From Streptomyces lichenis (lineage in GTDB: Bacteria; Actinomycetota; Actinomycetes; Streptomycetales; Streptomycetaceae): a stretch of 64,000 nt of DNA. Position 1 is the stretch's first letter, and each line of letters opens with the position of its first letter. The stretch covers positions 1 to 64,000 of the forward strand of contig NZ_JALPTH010000032.1 of NCBI RefSeq assembly GCF_023218175.1, read 5' to 3'. Under the pieces are notes generated by a model. That model saw only the letters and a list, made by a program, of their open reading frames with translations. It was not told the DNA's origin and did no database searches. Both the position numbers and the translations under genes were made by a program. This document shows, piece after piece, positions 24,598-34,504 of the stretch.

Positions 24598-26574
24598 GTG
24601 TCAGACGTCCGTGTGATCATCCAACGCGATTCCGAGCGGGAAGAGCGCGTGGTGACGACGGGCACTACCGCCGCCGACCTCTTCCCCGGCGAGCGCACCG
24701 TGGTCGCCGCCCGGGTCGCGGGCGAGCTGAAGGACCTCTCCTACCAGGTCGCCGACGGCGAGACCGTCGAGCCGGTGGAGATCTCCTCCGAGGACGGCCT
24801 CAACATCCTGCGCCACTCCACCGCGCATGTCATGGCCCAGGCCGTGCAGGAGCTCTTCCCGGAGGCCAAGCTCGGCATCGGCCCGCCGGTGCGGGACGGC
24901 TTCTACTACGACTTCGACGTGGACCGGCCCTTCACCCCCGAGGACCTCAAGGCCGTCGAGAAGAAGATGCAGGAGATCCAGAAGCGCGGCCAGCACTTCT
25001 CCCGCCGGGTCGTCACCGACGAGGCCGCCCGCGAGGAGCTGGCCGACGAGCCCTACAAGCTGGAGCTGATCGGGCTCAAGGGCTCCGCCTCCAGCGAGGA
25101 CGGCGCCGACGTCGAGGTGGGCGGCGGCGAGCTGACCATCTACGACAACCTGGACGCCAAGACCGGTGAGCTGTGCTGGAAGGACCTCTGCCGGGGCCCG
25201 CACCTGCCGACCACCCGCACCATCCCGGCGTTCAAGCTGATGCGCAACGCCTCGGCGTACTGGCGCGGCAGCGAGAAGAACAAGCAGCTCCAGCGGATCT
25301 ACGGGACCGCCTGGCCGTCCAAGGACGAGCTGAAGGCGCACCTGGACTTCCTCGCCGAGGCCGAGAAGCGCGACCACCGCAAGCTCGGTGCCGAGCTGGA
25401 CCTCTTCTCCATCCCCGAGCAGATCGGTTCCGGTCTCGCCGTCTTCCACCCCAAGGGCGGCATCATCCGCCGGGTCATGGAGGACTACTCGCGCCGCCGG
25501 CACGAGGAGGAGGGGTACGAGTTCGTCTACACCCCGCACGCCACCAAGGGGAAGCTCTTCGAGACCTCCGGGCACCTCGACTGGTACGCCGACGGCATGT
25601 ACCCGCCCATGCAGCTCGACGAGGGCGTGGACTACTACCTCAAGCCCATGAACTGCCCGATGCACAACCTGGTCTTCGACGCCCGCGGCCGCTCCTACCG
25701 CGAACTGCCGCTGCGGCTCTTCGAGTTCGGGACGGTGTACCGGTACGAGAAGTCCGGTGTGGTGCACGGGCTGACCCGGGCCCGCGGCTTCACCCAGGAC
25801 GACGCGCACATCTACTGCACCAAGGAGCAGATGGCGGAGGAGCTGGACCGCACCCTCACCTTCGTGCTCAACCTGCTGCGCGACTACGGCCTCAACGACT
25901 TCTACCTGGAGCTCTCCACCAAGGACCCCGAGAAGTTCGTGGGCTCGGACGAGGTGTGGGAGGAGGCCACCGAGACCCTGCGGGCGGTCGCCGAGAAGCA
26001 GGGGCTTGAGCTCGTCGCCGACCCGGGCGGCGCGGCCTTCTACGGCCCGAAGATCTCGGTGCAGGCGAAGGACGCCATCGGCCGTACCTGGCAGATGTCC
26101 ACCGTGCAGCTGGACTTCAACCTGCCCGAGCGCTTCGGCCTGGAGTACACCGCGGCGGACGGTTCCAAGCAGCAGCCCGTGATGATCCACCGCGCCCTGT
26201 TCGGCTCCATCGAGCGGTTCTTCGCGGTGCTGCTGGAGCACTACGCGGGCGCCATGCCGCCCTGGCTGGCCCCGGTCCAGGCGGTCGGCATCCCGGTCGG
26301 CGACGCGCATGTGGAGTATCTGCGGGAGTTCGCCGCCGAGGCCAAGCGCAAGGGCCTGCGGGTGGAGGTGGACGCCTCCTCGGACCGGATGCAGAAGAAG
26401 ATCCGCAACCAGCAGAAGCAGAAGGTCCCGTTCATGATCATCGTCGGTGACGACGACATGAGCGGCGGCACGGTCTCCTTCCGCTACCGCGACGGCTCGC
26501 AGGAGAACGGCATCCCGCGTGACCAGGCGCTGGAGAAGCTGGTCGACGTGGTGGAGCGCCGCGTCCAGGTCTGA
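24598..26574 (+). CDS. thrS: Threonyl-tRNA synthetase
   Basis: The 658-residue enzyme starts at GTG 24598 behind AGGAGAG; upstream in-frame codons are Gly/Arg-rich and unsupported. Order: TGS domain (1-65), editing domain with [10 protein letters not shown] and a Cys-containing [14 protein letters not shown] segment (about 70-225), class II core with [10 protein letters not shown] and a [20 protein letters not shown] motif, and a C-terminal anticodon domain (about 560-650). It charges tRNA-Thr. A terminator follows the stop. Confidence 0.98.
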   Translation: MSDVRVIIQRDSEREERVVTTGTTAADLFPGERTVVAARVAGELKDLSYQVADGETVEPVEISSEDGLNILRHSTAHVMAQAVQELFPEAKLGIGPPVRDGFYYDFDVDRPFTPEDLKAVEKKMQEIQKRGQHFSRRVVTDEAAREELADEPYKLELIGLKGSASSEDGADVEVGGGELTIYDNLDAKTGELCWKDLCRGPHLPTTRTIPAFKLMRNASAYWRGSEKNKQLQRIYGTAWPSKDELKAHLDFLAEAEKRDHRKLGAELDLFSIPEQIGSGLAVFHPKGGIIRRVMEDYSRRRHEEEGYEFVYTPHATKGKLFETSGHLDWYADGMYPPMQLDEGVDYYLKPMNCPMHNLVFDARGRSYRELPLRLFEFGTVYRYEKSGVVHGLTRARGFTQDDAHIYCTKEQMAEELDRTLTFVLNLLRDYGLNDFYLELSTKDPEKFVGSDEVWEEATETLRAVAEKQGLELVADPGGAAFYGPKISVQAKDAIGRTWQMSTVQLDFNLPERFGLEYTAADGSKQQPVMIHRALFGSIERFFAVLLEHYAGAMPPWLAPVQAVGIPVGDAHVEYLREFAAEAKRKGLRVEVDASSDRMQKKIRNQQKQKVPFMIIVGDDDMSGGTVSFRYRDGSQENGIPRDQALEKLVDVVERRVQV

Positions 26575-26594
26575 TCACCAGGCGCTGTACGAGA

Positions 26595-26630
26595 CGGAGG
26601 GGCGGTCCCATTCACGGGGCCGCCCCTCCG
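26595..26630 (+). terminator. thrS terminator
   Basis: CGGAGGGGCGGTCCC pairs with GGGGCCGCCCCTCCG (one G-T pair) around ATTCAC, 20 bp after thrS. Confidence 0.75.
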
Positions 26631-26654
26631 CCGCACCCACCGGCGACCGGCGCA

Positions 26655-26667
26655 TATGCTGGCTCGC
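26655..26667 (+). promoter_or_regulatory. -10 element of leaderless HIT gene
   Basis: TATGCT ends seven bases before ATG 26668, with no ribosome site. Confidence 0.6.
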
Positions 26668-27222
26668 ATGACGACTGAGCCGGAGCAGCAGATCGGAGTC
26701 GGGTCGCCCGACGCGTTCCAGCGGTTGTGGACGCCGCACCGCATGGCGTACATCCAGGGCGAGAACAAGCCGAGCGGCCCCGGGGCCGACGACGGCTGCC
26801 CCTTCTGCTCCCTCCCCGCGAAGTCCGACGAGGACGGCCTGATCGTCGCGCGCGGTGAGTCGGTGTACGCGGTGCTCAACCTCTACCCGTACAACGGCGG
26901 CCATCTGATGGTCGTCCCGTTCCGCCATGTCGCCGACTACACCGAGCTGGACGAGGCGGAGACGGCCGAACTGGCGGTGTTCACCAAGCGGGCGATGACC
27001 GCGCTGCGGGCCGCGTCCGGGGCGCACGGCTTCAACATCGGGATGAACCAGGGCGGGGCCGCGGGCGCCGGGATCGCCGCCCACCTCCACCAGCACGTGG
27101 TGCCGCGGTGGGGCGGGGACACCAACTTCATGCCGGTGATCGGCCACACCAAGGTGCTGCCGCAGCTCCTCGGCGACACCCGGGCCATGCTCGCCGCGGT
27201 CTGGCCGGGCGGCGCGGCGTAA
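26668..27222 (+). CDS. HIT-family nucleotide hydrolase/transferase
   Basis: The 184-residue protein has the histidine triad HLHQHVVPRW near residue 140 and a zinc-type CPFCSLP pair near residue 40. YNGGHLMVVPFRHVADYTEL is also typical. Mycobacterial homologues in the same place, before pgsA, resemble Ap4A phosphorylase-like HIT proteins; the substrate here is unproven. ATG 26668 was chosen because the -10 box overlaps the earlier ATG at 26656. Confidence 0.9.
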   Translation: MTTEPEQQIGVGSPDAFQRLWTPHRMAYIQGENKPSGPGADDGCPFCSLPAKSDEDGLIVARGESVYAVLNLYPYNGGHLMVVPFRHVADYTELDEAETAELAVFTKRAMTALRAASGAHGFNIGMNQGGAAGAGIAAHLHQHVVPRWGGDTNFMPVIGHTKVLPQLLGDTRAMLAAVWPGGAA

Positions 27223-27236
27223 TCCGGGGACGACAG

Positions 27237-27274
27237 CGGGGAGCCGATGCCCCGAGCGGGACACCGGCTCCCCG
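27237..27274. terminator. Bidirectional hairpin between convergent genes
   Basis: CGGGGAGCCG and CGGCTCCCCG form a 10-bp stem with an 18-nt loop, between the HIT gene and the leftward membrane protein gene. Confidence 0.5.
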
Positions 27275-27288
27275 TACGCACGCTCCGC

Positions 27289-28944
27289 TCAGGCGTCGTA
27301 GGTGTCGGCCTTCTTCGGCGCCGCGTCCTGCACCGCGCCGCTGAGCACCATGGAGCGGTTGGTGAACCGCTCGGTGTTCACCTCGTGCTCCTCCAGGAAC
27401 TTGATGGTCGCCGCGTGCACCGCCCGCATCACCGGGGTGGCCGCGCGGATGGCGTCGTCGGCCATGAAGCGGTGGCGCCAGGGCTGCTCCGCCCAGGCGT
27501 GCCGCAGCCCGAACGGCTCCGGCAGCACCAGCCGGCCGCCCAGGAAGTCCAGCACCGCCGGGAACCAGGTCAGCGGGGCGCGCACCGCGAGCCGTACCAC
27601 CTCGTCGGTCTCCACCAGCGGCAGTGAGATCTCCTTGGTCTCCCAGAAGCGGACCGTCTTGGAGACGGTCCTGGTCTTCGGCGCCGGGGGAGTGGTGAAC
27701 AGCGAGTGCACCGGGCCCAGGGCGTGCCCGGTCACCTCGATCCGCAGGGTGTGCAGCAGCGCCGTGACGGTCACCATCATGGTCAGCACCAGCTGCCCGT
27801 CCCAGAGCACGAACTGCACGCCCAGGTAGTGGCGGCTGCCCTTACCGAACTGGCTCTCGTTGCAGATGCGCTGTATCTCGTGCGGCTTGACCTGGTACGC
27901 GACGATGGTGTCGCCCTCCGGCCGGACGACGCCCGCCGCGCCCTCGCCGACCGGGGAGACGATCCAGTGGTTCACCGACGGGGTCGGGAAGCCGGTCTTC
28001 AGGGTGCCGCGCTCCAGCAGCTTCAGCTGGTCGTGGATCGGCCGGATCACGTCCCAGCTGCGGAAGGCGTGGATCTCCTTGCCCTCGTGCGGCACCAGCT
28101 CCTCGGCCAGGTGCCAGCTGCCCCACCGGGTGCCCATGCCCAGTATCCCCTTGGGGCCCGCGTAGAAGACCATGTTGGAGCGCTGCTCGGCGGTCAGCTT
28201 CTCCAGCGACTGCCGCAGCTCCTCGGCGGCCGTCTCGTTGGGGTCCTGCGGCACCGCCTCGGGGATCTTCGCCGCCACCCCGCCGCCGGCCAGCAGCCCC
28301 GCCCAGCGGTCCTTGAGGTCCCGCGCGGTGGCCTCGCAGACCCGCTTGGCCAGGAACCAGCCCACCACCGGGGCGAGGAACATCAGCCGCAGATAGAGCC
28401 CGCCCAGCCCGGTGAACGGCACCTTCCACAGGAACAGCACGATCAGGATGCCGACGCCGGCCAGCAGCGCGGTGCCCATCGCGCCGGCCGTCCCGGTCCG
28501 CCCCGCCAGCCCCCGCCGCAGATAGAACACCAGCAGCCAGACCAGGGTGCCGGGCAGGAACAGCACCCCGAAGACCAGGGTGATCACGGTGAGCAGGGTG
28601 TCGCGGCGCTTGCGGATGTTGGTCGCCGCCAGGCAGTGCTCCACGATCGGCTGCGGCTCGGTGCCGAAGGACTGGATCAGCGGGGCCCGCGCCCCGCCCA
28701 GCATCCGCACCTGCACGGCCCGGGAGAACGCCTCGCCCAGGTTCGGCCGGAACATCCTGGACATCCGGCCGGGCTTCACCTCCGACTTGTGCCACTCGTT
28801 GTCGGCCTTGAGGATCTCCTCGACCGGAACGTCCCGGTAGGCGGCCGACGCCAGCGCGTTCATCGCCACCGTCTGCGCGCCGACTCCCTGGAGCGGAACC
28901 TGCGCCCCGGGACCGTACCCGTCCATCGCCACTGCCGCCCCCAT
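27289..28944 (-). CDS. Membrane protein, unknown function (551 aa)
   Basis: Residues 1-110 are cytosolic (EILKADNEWHKSEVKPGRMS). Three or four membrane helices follow at about 120-225 (LLTVITLVFGVLFLPGTLVW, LLAGVGILIVLFLW, LYLRLMFLAPVVGWFLA). A long soluble C-terminal region comes last, with MVFYAGPKGILGMGTRWGSW and IVAYQVKPHEIQRICNE. No family was recognised. ATG 28944 was chosen because upstream sequence is Arg-rich and unlikely coding. ATG 28926 is the alternative, and neither has a strong ribosome site. It lies between the HIT gene and the EF-G-like gene and is transcribed with the latter's orientation. Confidence 0.75.
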   Translation of the reverse strand: MGAAVAMDGYGPGAQVPLQGVGAQTVAMNALASAAYRDVPVEEILKADNEWHKSEVKPGRMSRMFRPNLGEAFSRAVQVRMLGGARAPLIQSFGTEPQPIVEHCLAATNIRKRRDTLLTVITLVFGVLFLPGTLVWLLVFYLRRGLAGRTGTAGAMGTALLAGVGILIVLFLWKVPFTGLGGLYLRLMFLAPVVGWFLAKRVCEATARDLKDRWAGLLAGGGVAAKIPEAVPQDPNETAAEELRQSLEKLTAEQRSNMVFYAGPKGILGMGTRWGSWHLAEELVPHEGKEIHAFRSWDVIRPIHDQLKLLERGTLKTGFPTPSVNHWIVSPVGEGAAGVVRPEGDTIVAYQVKPHEIQRICNESQFGKGSRHYLGVQFVLWDGQLVLTMMVTVTALLHTLRIEVTGHALGPVHSLFTTPPAPKTRTVSKTVRFWETKEISLPLVETDEVVRLAVRAPLTWFPAVLDFLGGRLVLPEPFGLRHAWAEQPWRHRFMADDAIRAATPVMRAVHAATIKFLEEHEVNTERFTNRSMVLSGAVQDAAPKKADTYDA

Positions 28945-29146
28945 CGCCGCGTAGTGCTTCCGGCGCGCGTACCGCCCACGGCGTCCGCACGACCCGGCCA
29001 CCGCAGGCGTCCGCCCGCCCCTGCGGCCTCTTCCCGACCGCGGTGCGGCGCACACCTGCCGAGCAGGGCACCCCAGCCTAACGGTCACTCAGCCGCCCCG
29101 GGGCGGGACGGCGCAAACCCGCCGCCCCGCGCCCCGGTTCACGCCC

Positions 29147-31348
29147 TCAGGCGGCGGCGCCCTCCCGCAGCTTCTCGGCCACCTGCGACGGCATCGGCTC
29201 GTGCCGGGCGTAGCGGCGGTCGAAGCGGCCGGTGCCGTGCGACAGGGAGCGCAACTCCACCGCGTACCGCCCGATCTCGATCTCCGGCACGTCCGCCCGC
29301 ACCACGGTCCGGCCCCCGCCGGCCTGCTCGGTGCCGACCACCCGGCCGCGCCGCCCGGACAGGTCGCTCATCACCGCGCCCACATACTCGTCGGGGACCA
29401 TCACCCGCACCTCGGCGACCGGTTCCAGCAGGTTGATCCGGGTGTCCGCGGCCGCCTCCCGCAGCGCCAGCGCGCCCGCGGTCTGGAACGCGGCGTCCGA
29501 GGAGTCCACCGAGTGCGCCTTGCCGTCGAGCAGGGTCACCCGGACGTCCACCAGCGGGAAACCGGACAGCACCCCGCGGGCCGCCTGCGCCCGGACGCCC
29601 TTCTCCACCGAGGGGATGAACTGGCGCGGCACCGCCCCGCCGACCACCTTGTCCACGAACTCGATCCCGGACCCCGGCGGCAGCGGCTCCACCTCGATCT
29701 CGCAGATCGCGAACTGGCCGTGCCCACCGGACTGCTTGACGTGCCGGCCGCGCCCGCCGGCCCGGTTGCCGAAGGTCTCCCGCAGCGGCACCTTGTGCGG
29801 CACCACGTCCACCTGCACCCCGTACCGGTGGCGCAGCCGCTCCAGCGCCACGTCCCGGTGCGCCTCGCCCAGGCACCACAGCACCACCTGGTGGGTGTCC
29901 TGGTTCTGCTCCAGCCGCATCGTGGGGTCCTCGGCGACCAGCCGGGAGAGCCCCTGGGACAGCTTGTCCTCGTCCGCCTTGCTGTGCGCCTCGATGGCCA
30001 GCGGCAGCAGCGGGTCCGGCATCCGCCACGGCTCCATCAGCAGCGGGTCGTCCTTGGCGGACAGGGTGTCCCCGGTCTCGGCCCGGGTCAGCTTCGCCAC
30101 ACAGGCGATGTCGCCCGCGATACAGGCGCCCAACTGCCGCTGCTGCTTGCCGAACGGCGCGGTCAGCGCGCCCACCCGCTCGTCCACGTCATGGTCCTCA
30201 TGGCCCCGGTCGGCCAGCCCGTGCCCCGACACATGCACCGTCTCGTCCGGCCGCAGCGTGCCGGAGAACACCCGCACCAGCGACATCCGCCCCACATACG
30301 GGTCCGAGGAGGTCTTCACCACCTCCGCGGCCAGCGGCCCGTCCGGGTCGCAGACCAGCGCCGGCCGCGGGGAGCCCTCCGGGGTGGTCACCGCGGGCAG
30401 CTCCCGCTCCAGCGGGGTGGGGAAACCGCGGGTGATCAGCTCCAGCAGCTCCACCGTCCCCAGCCCCTGCTTTCCGCCGGGCGCCGCCGGGGCGGCCGCC
30501 AGCACCGGGTGGAAGGAGCCCCGGGCCACCGCCTTCTCCAGGTCCGCGATCAGCGTGCCCACGTCGATCGCCTCACCGCCGACATAGCGGTCCATCAGCG
30601 ACTCGTCCTCGCTCTCGGCGATGATCCCCTCGATCAGCCGGTCCCGGGCCGAGGCCACCAGCGGCCGCTGCGCCTCCTGCGGCGGGTGCTCGGTCCGCTC
30701 CCCGGAGGCGTAGTCGAAGATCCGCTCGGTGAGCAGCCCCACCAGCCCGGTCGCCGGGGCGTGCCCGTCCGGCTGCGGGGCGCCCAGCACCGGTACATAC
30801 AGCGGCAGGATCGCGTCCGGGTCGTCCCCGCCGAAGATCCGCGCCAGCACCGCCGTCAGCCCGTCGAAGTCGACCCGGGCGGTGTCCAGGTGGGTGACCA
30901 CGATCGCCCGGGGCATGCCGACGGCCGCGCACTCCTCCCAGACCGCGCGGCAGGACCCGGCGACCGCGTCGGCCTCCTGCGCGGCCGAGACGACGAAGAG
31001 GGCCGCGTCCGCGGCGCGCAGACCGGCCCTCAGCTCCCCGACGAAGTCGGCGTACCCCGGGGTGTCCAGCAGATTGATCTTGCAGCCGCCCCACTCCAGC
31101 GGGACCAGGGAGAGCTGTACGGAGCGCTGCTGGCGGTGCTCGATCTCGTCGTAGTCCGAGACCGTCCCGCCGTCCTCGACGCGGCCGGCCCGGTTGACCG
31201 CGCCCGCGGTCAGCGCCAGGGCCTCCACCAGCGTCGTCTTGCCCGATCCGCTGTGGCCGACCAGCACCACGTTCCGTACCGATGAGGGCTGGCCGGCCGT
31301 TATCGCCCTGCCGGCGGCCCCGGGGTGTGTGTTCGCCTTGTCGCCCAT
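29147..31348 (-). CDS. EF-G-like translational GTPase (EF-G2 type)
   Basis: The 733-residue protein starts at ATG 31348, seven bases after a perfect AGGAGG site. G1 is GHSGSGKTTL and G3 is DTPGYADF. The G4 position reads THLD instead of the canonical NKxD. EF-G domains II-V follow, with SGGHGQFAICEIEVEPLPPG and VSDLSGRRGRVVG-like segments. Such second EF-G copies are widespread in actinobacteria, and their role in translocation or recycling is uncertain. The genuine EF-G would be elsewhere with rpsL/rpsG. It is divergent from the pgsA operon. Confidence 0.92.
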   Translation of the reverse strand: MGDKANTHPGAAGRAITAGQPSSVRNVVLVGHSGSGKTTLVEALALTAGAVNRAGRVEDGGTVSDYDEIEHRQQRSVQLSLVPLEWGGCKINLLDTPGYADFVGELRAGLRAADAALFVVSAAQEADAVAGSCRAVWEECAAVGMPRAIVVTHLDTARVDFDGLTAVLARIFGGDDPDAILPLYVPVLGAPQPDGHAPATGLVGLLTERIFDYASGERTEHPPQEAQRPLVASARDRLIEGIIAESEDESLMDRYVGGEAIDVGTLIADLEKAVARGSFHPVLAAAPAAPGGKQGLGTVELLELITRGFPTPLERELPAVTTPEGSPRPALVCDPDGPLAAEVVKTSSDPYVGRMSLVRVFSGTLRPDETVHVSGHGLADRGHEDHDVDERVGALTAPFGKQQRQLGACIAGDIACVAKLTRAETGDTLSAKDDPLLMEPWRMPDPLLPLAIEAHSKADEDKLSQGLSRLVAEDPTMRLEQNQDTHQVVLWCLGEAHRDVALERLRHRYGVQVDVVPHKVPLRETFGNRAGGRGRHVKQSGGHGQFAICEIEVEPLPPGSGIEFVDKVVGGAVPRQFIPSVEKGVRAQAARGVLSGFPLVDVRVTLLDGKAHSVDSSDAAFQTAGALALREAAADTRINLLEPVAEVRVMVPDEYVGAVMSDLSGRRGRVVGTEQAGGGRTVVRADVPEIEIGRYAVELRSLSHGTGRFDRRYARHEPMPSQVAEKLREGAAA

Positions 31349-31635
31349 GGCTATCCTCCTGATCGCGGGTGCACCGGCAGTGGGTGCACGGGGAGGTGGG
31401 GGCGCGGGCGCGGGGGAGCGGCCGAGCTCGGGCGGCTCCGGCGGTGCCCGCGGTCGTCTTTCGAGCTTTCCACTCAGGCCAGGTTGCGTCCATACGTCCG
31501 TCACCGCGACGCGGGGCGCCGCCGGGGCCCCGGCCGACGGGGGCGTCCGCGGCGAGAGGCACCGGAGCCTGTGACTACGATGGGTCGGCGCCGCCGGCCG
31601 TAGGGGCCGGGCGGCCACCAACCGTCGGGAAGGCC

Positions 31636-32430
31636 ATGCTGAACAAGTACGCGCGTGCGTTCTTCACGCGTGTCCTCACACCGTTCGCCGCGTTTCTGCT
31701 CCGCCGCGGGGTGAGTCCCGACGCCGTGACCCTCGTCGGCACGGCCGGGGTGATGGCCGGGGCGCTGGTCTTCTTCCCGCGCGGCGAGTTCTTCTGGGGC
31801 ACCATCGTCATCACCCTGTTCGTCTTCTCCGACCTGGTGGACGGCAACATGGCCCGCCAGGCCGGGATCTCCAGCCGCTGGGGCGCGTTCCTGGACTCCA
31901 CCCTGGACCGGGTCGCCGACGGCGCCATCTTCGGCGGCTTCGCCCTCTGGTACGCGGGCCGGGGCGACGACAACGTGCTCTGCGCGGTCGCCATCTTCTG
32001 CCTCGCCAGCGGCCAGGTCGTCTCCTACACCAAGGCCCGAGGCGAGTCCATCGGCCTGCCGGTGGCCGTCAACGGCCTGGTCGAACGCGCCGAGCGGCTG
32101 GTCATCTCCCTCGTCGCGGCCGGCCTCGCCGGACTGCACGGCTTCGGCGTCCCCGGCATCCAGATCCTGCTGCCGATCGCCCTGTGGGTGGTCGCCGCGG
32201 GCAGCGCGGTGACCCTGGGGCAGCGGGTGGTGACGGTACGGCGCGAGTCCGCCGAGGCCGAGGCGGCCGAGGCCGCTGTGGCGGCGGCGGGGGATGTGGC
32301 GGCCGGGTCGGCCGCGGTCCAGGCGGGCGGCGGCCCCGGCCCCCGCCCCGGCACCGTCCCCGGCACCGGACCGGCGGCCGGCCAGGACGAACCGGGGGCC
32401 GCCCCCGGCACAAGGGGGAGTGGGGCATGA
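31636..32430 (+). CDS. pgsA: CDP-alcohol phosphatidyltransferase, phosphatidylinositol-phosphate synthase
   Basis: The 264-residue membrane enzyme has the family signature DLVDGNMARQAGISSRWGAF followed by LDSTLDR, which binds CDP-diacylglycerol and metal. About six helices are visible (residues 15-200). An Ala/Pro/Gly-rich cytosolic tail follows. Its place directly before an acyltransferase and pimA argues for making phosphatidylinositol phosphate, the base of mannosides, rather than phosphatidylglycerol phosphate. The downstream gene overlaps by four bases. Confidence 0.92.
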   Translation: MLNKYARAFFTRVLTPFAAFLLRRGVSPDAVTLVGTAGVMAGALVFFPRGEFFWGTIVITLFVFSDLVDGNMARQAGISSRWGAFLDSTLDRVADGAIFGGFALWYAGRGDDNVLCAVAIFCLASGQVVSYTKARGESIGLPVAVNGLVERAERLVISLVAAGLAGLHGFGVPGIQILLPIALWVVAAGSAVTLGQRVVTVRRESAEAEAAEAAVAAAGDVAAGSAAVQAGGGPGPRPGTVPGTGPAAGQDEPGAAPGTRGSGA

Positions 32431-33335
32431 GCACCGCCAGCGAGCGGCTCACCGACAGCCTGTACGGGCTCGGCTGGGGCGCGGTGAAGAAGCTGCCCGA
32501 GCCGGTGGCCGCGGGCCTCGGCCGCCGTATCGCCGACACCGCGTGGAAGCGCCGGGGCAAGGGCGTGCTCCGACTGGAGGCCAATCTCGCCCGGGTCGTC
32601 CCGGACGCCTCCCCGGCCCGCCTCGCCGCCCTCTCCCGGGCCGGGATGCGCTCCTACATGCGCTACTGGATGGAGTCCTTCCGGCTGCCCTCCTGGAGCG
32701 CGGACCGGGTCCGGGCCTCCTTGGAGGTCAAGGACCTCCACCACCTCACCGACGGACTCGACGCCGGCCGCGGCGTCATCCTCGCCCTGCCCCACCTGGC
32801 CAACTGGGACCTCGCCGGGGTCTGGGTCACCCGGGTCCTCGGCGTCCCCTTCACCACCGTCGCCGAACGCCTCAAGCCCGAGAGCCTCTACGACCGGTTC
32901 GTCGCCTACCGCGAGTCGCTCGGCATGGAGGTCCTGCCGCACGCCGGCGGCTCCGCCTTCGGCACCCTCGCCCGCCGCCTGCGCGCCGGCGGCCTGATCT
33001 GCCTGGTCGCCGACCGCGACCTGTCCTCCTCCGGTGTGGAGGTCGACTTCTTCGGCGAGAGGGCCCGGATGCCGGCCGGCCCGGCGATGCTCGCCCAGCA
33101 GACCGGGGCGGTGCTGCTCCCCGTCACCCTCTGGTACGACGGCACCTCCATGCGGGGCCGGGTCCACCCGCCCGTCGAGACCCCCGCCGAGGGCACCCGC
33201 GCCGAGAAGAGCGCGCTGATGACCCAGTCCCTCGCCGACGCCTTCGCCGAGGGCATCGCGGAGCACCCCGAGGACTGGCACATGCTCCAGCGCCTCTGGC
33301 TCGCCGACCTCGACCCCGCCCGGGTGGCGCTGTGA
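32427..33335 (+). CDS. patA: Phosphatidylinositol mannoside acyltransferase (LpxL/HtrB-like)
   Basis: The 302-residue protein starts at ATG 32427 (ATGA overlap with pgsA). It has the HxxxxD-type centre LALPHLANWDLAGVWVT, then LICLVADRDLSSSGVEVDFF and PAGPAMLAQQTGAVLLPVTL, all typical of LpxL-like acyltransferases. In actinobacteria this gene sits between pgsA and pimA and acylates the mannose of PIM. The next gene starts inside its stop codon. Confidence 0.9.
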   Translation: MSTASERLTDSLYGLGWGAVKKLPEPVAAGLGRRIADTAWKRRGKGVLRLEANLARVVPDASPARLAALSRAGMRSYMRYWMESFRLPSWSADRVRASLEVKDLHHLTDGLDAGRGVILALPHLANWDLAGVWVTRVLGVPFTTVAERLKPESLYDRFVAYRESLGMEVLPHAGGSAFGTLARRLRAGGLICLVADRDLSSSGVEVDFFGERARMPAGPAMLAQQTGAVLLPVTLWYDGTSMRGRVHPPVETPAEGTRAEKSALMTQSLADAFAEGIAEHPEDWHMLQRLWLADLDPARVAL

Positions 33336-34504
33336 GGATCGGCATCGTCTGCCCCTACTCCTGGGACGTCCCCGGCGGGGTGCAGTTCCACATCCGCGAC
33401 CTCGCCGACCACCTGATCCGCCTGGGCCACTCGGTCTCCGTCCTCGCTCCCGCCGACGACGACACCCCCCTCCCCCCGTACGTCGTCTCGGCCGGCCGCG
33501 CCGTGCCCGTCCCGTACAACGGCTCGGTCGCCCGCCTCAACTTCGGCTTCCTCTCCGCCGCGAGGGTGCGCCGCTGGCTGCACGAGGGCACCTTCGACGT
33601 CATCCACATCCACGAGCCTGCCTCGCCCTCCCTGGGCCTGCTCTCCTGCTGGGCGGCCCGCGGCCCGATCGTGGCCACCTTCCACACCTCCAACCCGCGC
33701 TCGCGCGCCATGATCGCCGCGTACCCGATCCTCCAGCCCGCGCTGGAGAAGATCAGCGCCCGGATCGCGGTCAGCGAGTACGCCCGGCGCACCCTGGTCG
33801 AGCACCTGGGCGGCGACGCCGTCGTCATCCCCAACGGCGTCGACGTCGACTTCTTCGCCAGGGCCGAGCCGCGTCCCGAGTGGCAGGGCGGCACCCTGGG
33901 CTTCATCGGCCGCATCGACGAACCCCGCAAGGGGCTGCCCGTCCTGATGAAGGCCCTCCCCCACATCCTCGCCGCCCGCCCCGACACCCGCCTGCTGGTC
34001 GCGGGCCGCGGCGACGAGGAGGAGGCCGTCGCCTCCCTCCCCGCCGAGATGCGCTCCCGGGTCGAGTTCCTGGGCATGGTCAGCGACGAGGACAAGGCGC
34101 GGCTGCTGCGCAGCGTGGACGTGTACGTGGCCCCCAACACCGGCGGCGAGAGCTTCGGCATCATCCTGGTCGAGGCCATGTCGGCGGGCGCCCCGGTCCT
34201 CGCCAGCGACCTGGACGCCTTCGCCCAGGTCCTGGACCAGGGCGCGGCGGGCGAGCTCTTCGCCAACGAGGACGCCGAGGCGCTGGCCAAGGCCGCGGTC
34301 AGCCTCCTCGGCGACCCCCTCCGCCGCGCCGAACTCCGCGACCGGGGCAGCGCGCATGTGCGGCGCTTCGACTGGTCCACGGTCGGCGCGGACATCCTCG
34401 CGGTCTACGAGACGGTCACGGCGGGGGCTGCGGCGGTGGACGCGGACGAGCGACGTGGGCGGCTGGCGCCGCCAGTGGCCCGGTCCGGCCGGTGGCCTCG
34501 CTGA
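33332..34504 (+). CDS. pimA: Phosphatidylinositol alpha-mannosyltransferase PimA
   Basis: The 390-residue GT4 glycosyltransferase starts at GTG 33332, overlapping the acyltransferase stop. It begins MRIGIVCPYSWDVPGGVQFH and contains VVIPNGVDVDFFARAEP, LGFIGRIDEPRKGLPVLMKA, and the EX7E donor motif in GESFGIILVEAMSAG. It transfers the first mannose from GDP-mannose to phosphatidylinositol at the membrane. Oddity: the last 17 or so residues (from RGRLAPPVARSG) and the stop are encoded by repeat copy C, so the original C terminus was probably replaced. Confidence 0.95.
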   Translation: MRIGIVCPYSWDVPGGVQFHIRDLADHLIRLGHSVSVLAPADDDTPLPPYVVSAGRAVPVPYNGSVARLNFGFLSAARVRRWLHEGTFDVIHIHEPASPSLGLLSCWAARGPIVATFHTSNPRSRAMIAAYPILQPALEKISARIAVSEYARRTLVEHLGGDAVVIPNGVDVDFFARAEPRPEWQGGTLGFIGRIDEPRKGLPVLMKALPHILAARPDTRLLVAGRGDEEEAVASLPAEMRSRVEFLGMVSDEDKARLLRSVDVYVAPNTGGESFGIILVEAMSAGAPVLASDLDAFAQVLDQGAAGELFANEDAEALAKAAVSLLGDPLRRAELRDRGSAHVRRFDWSTVGADILAVYETVTAGAAAVDADERRGRLAPPVARSGRWPR

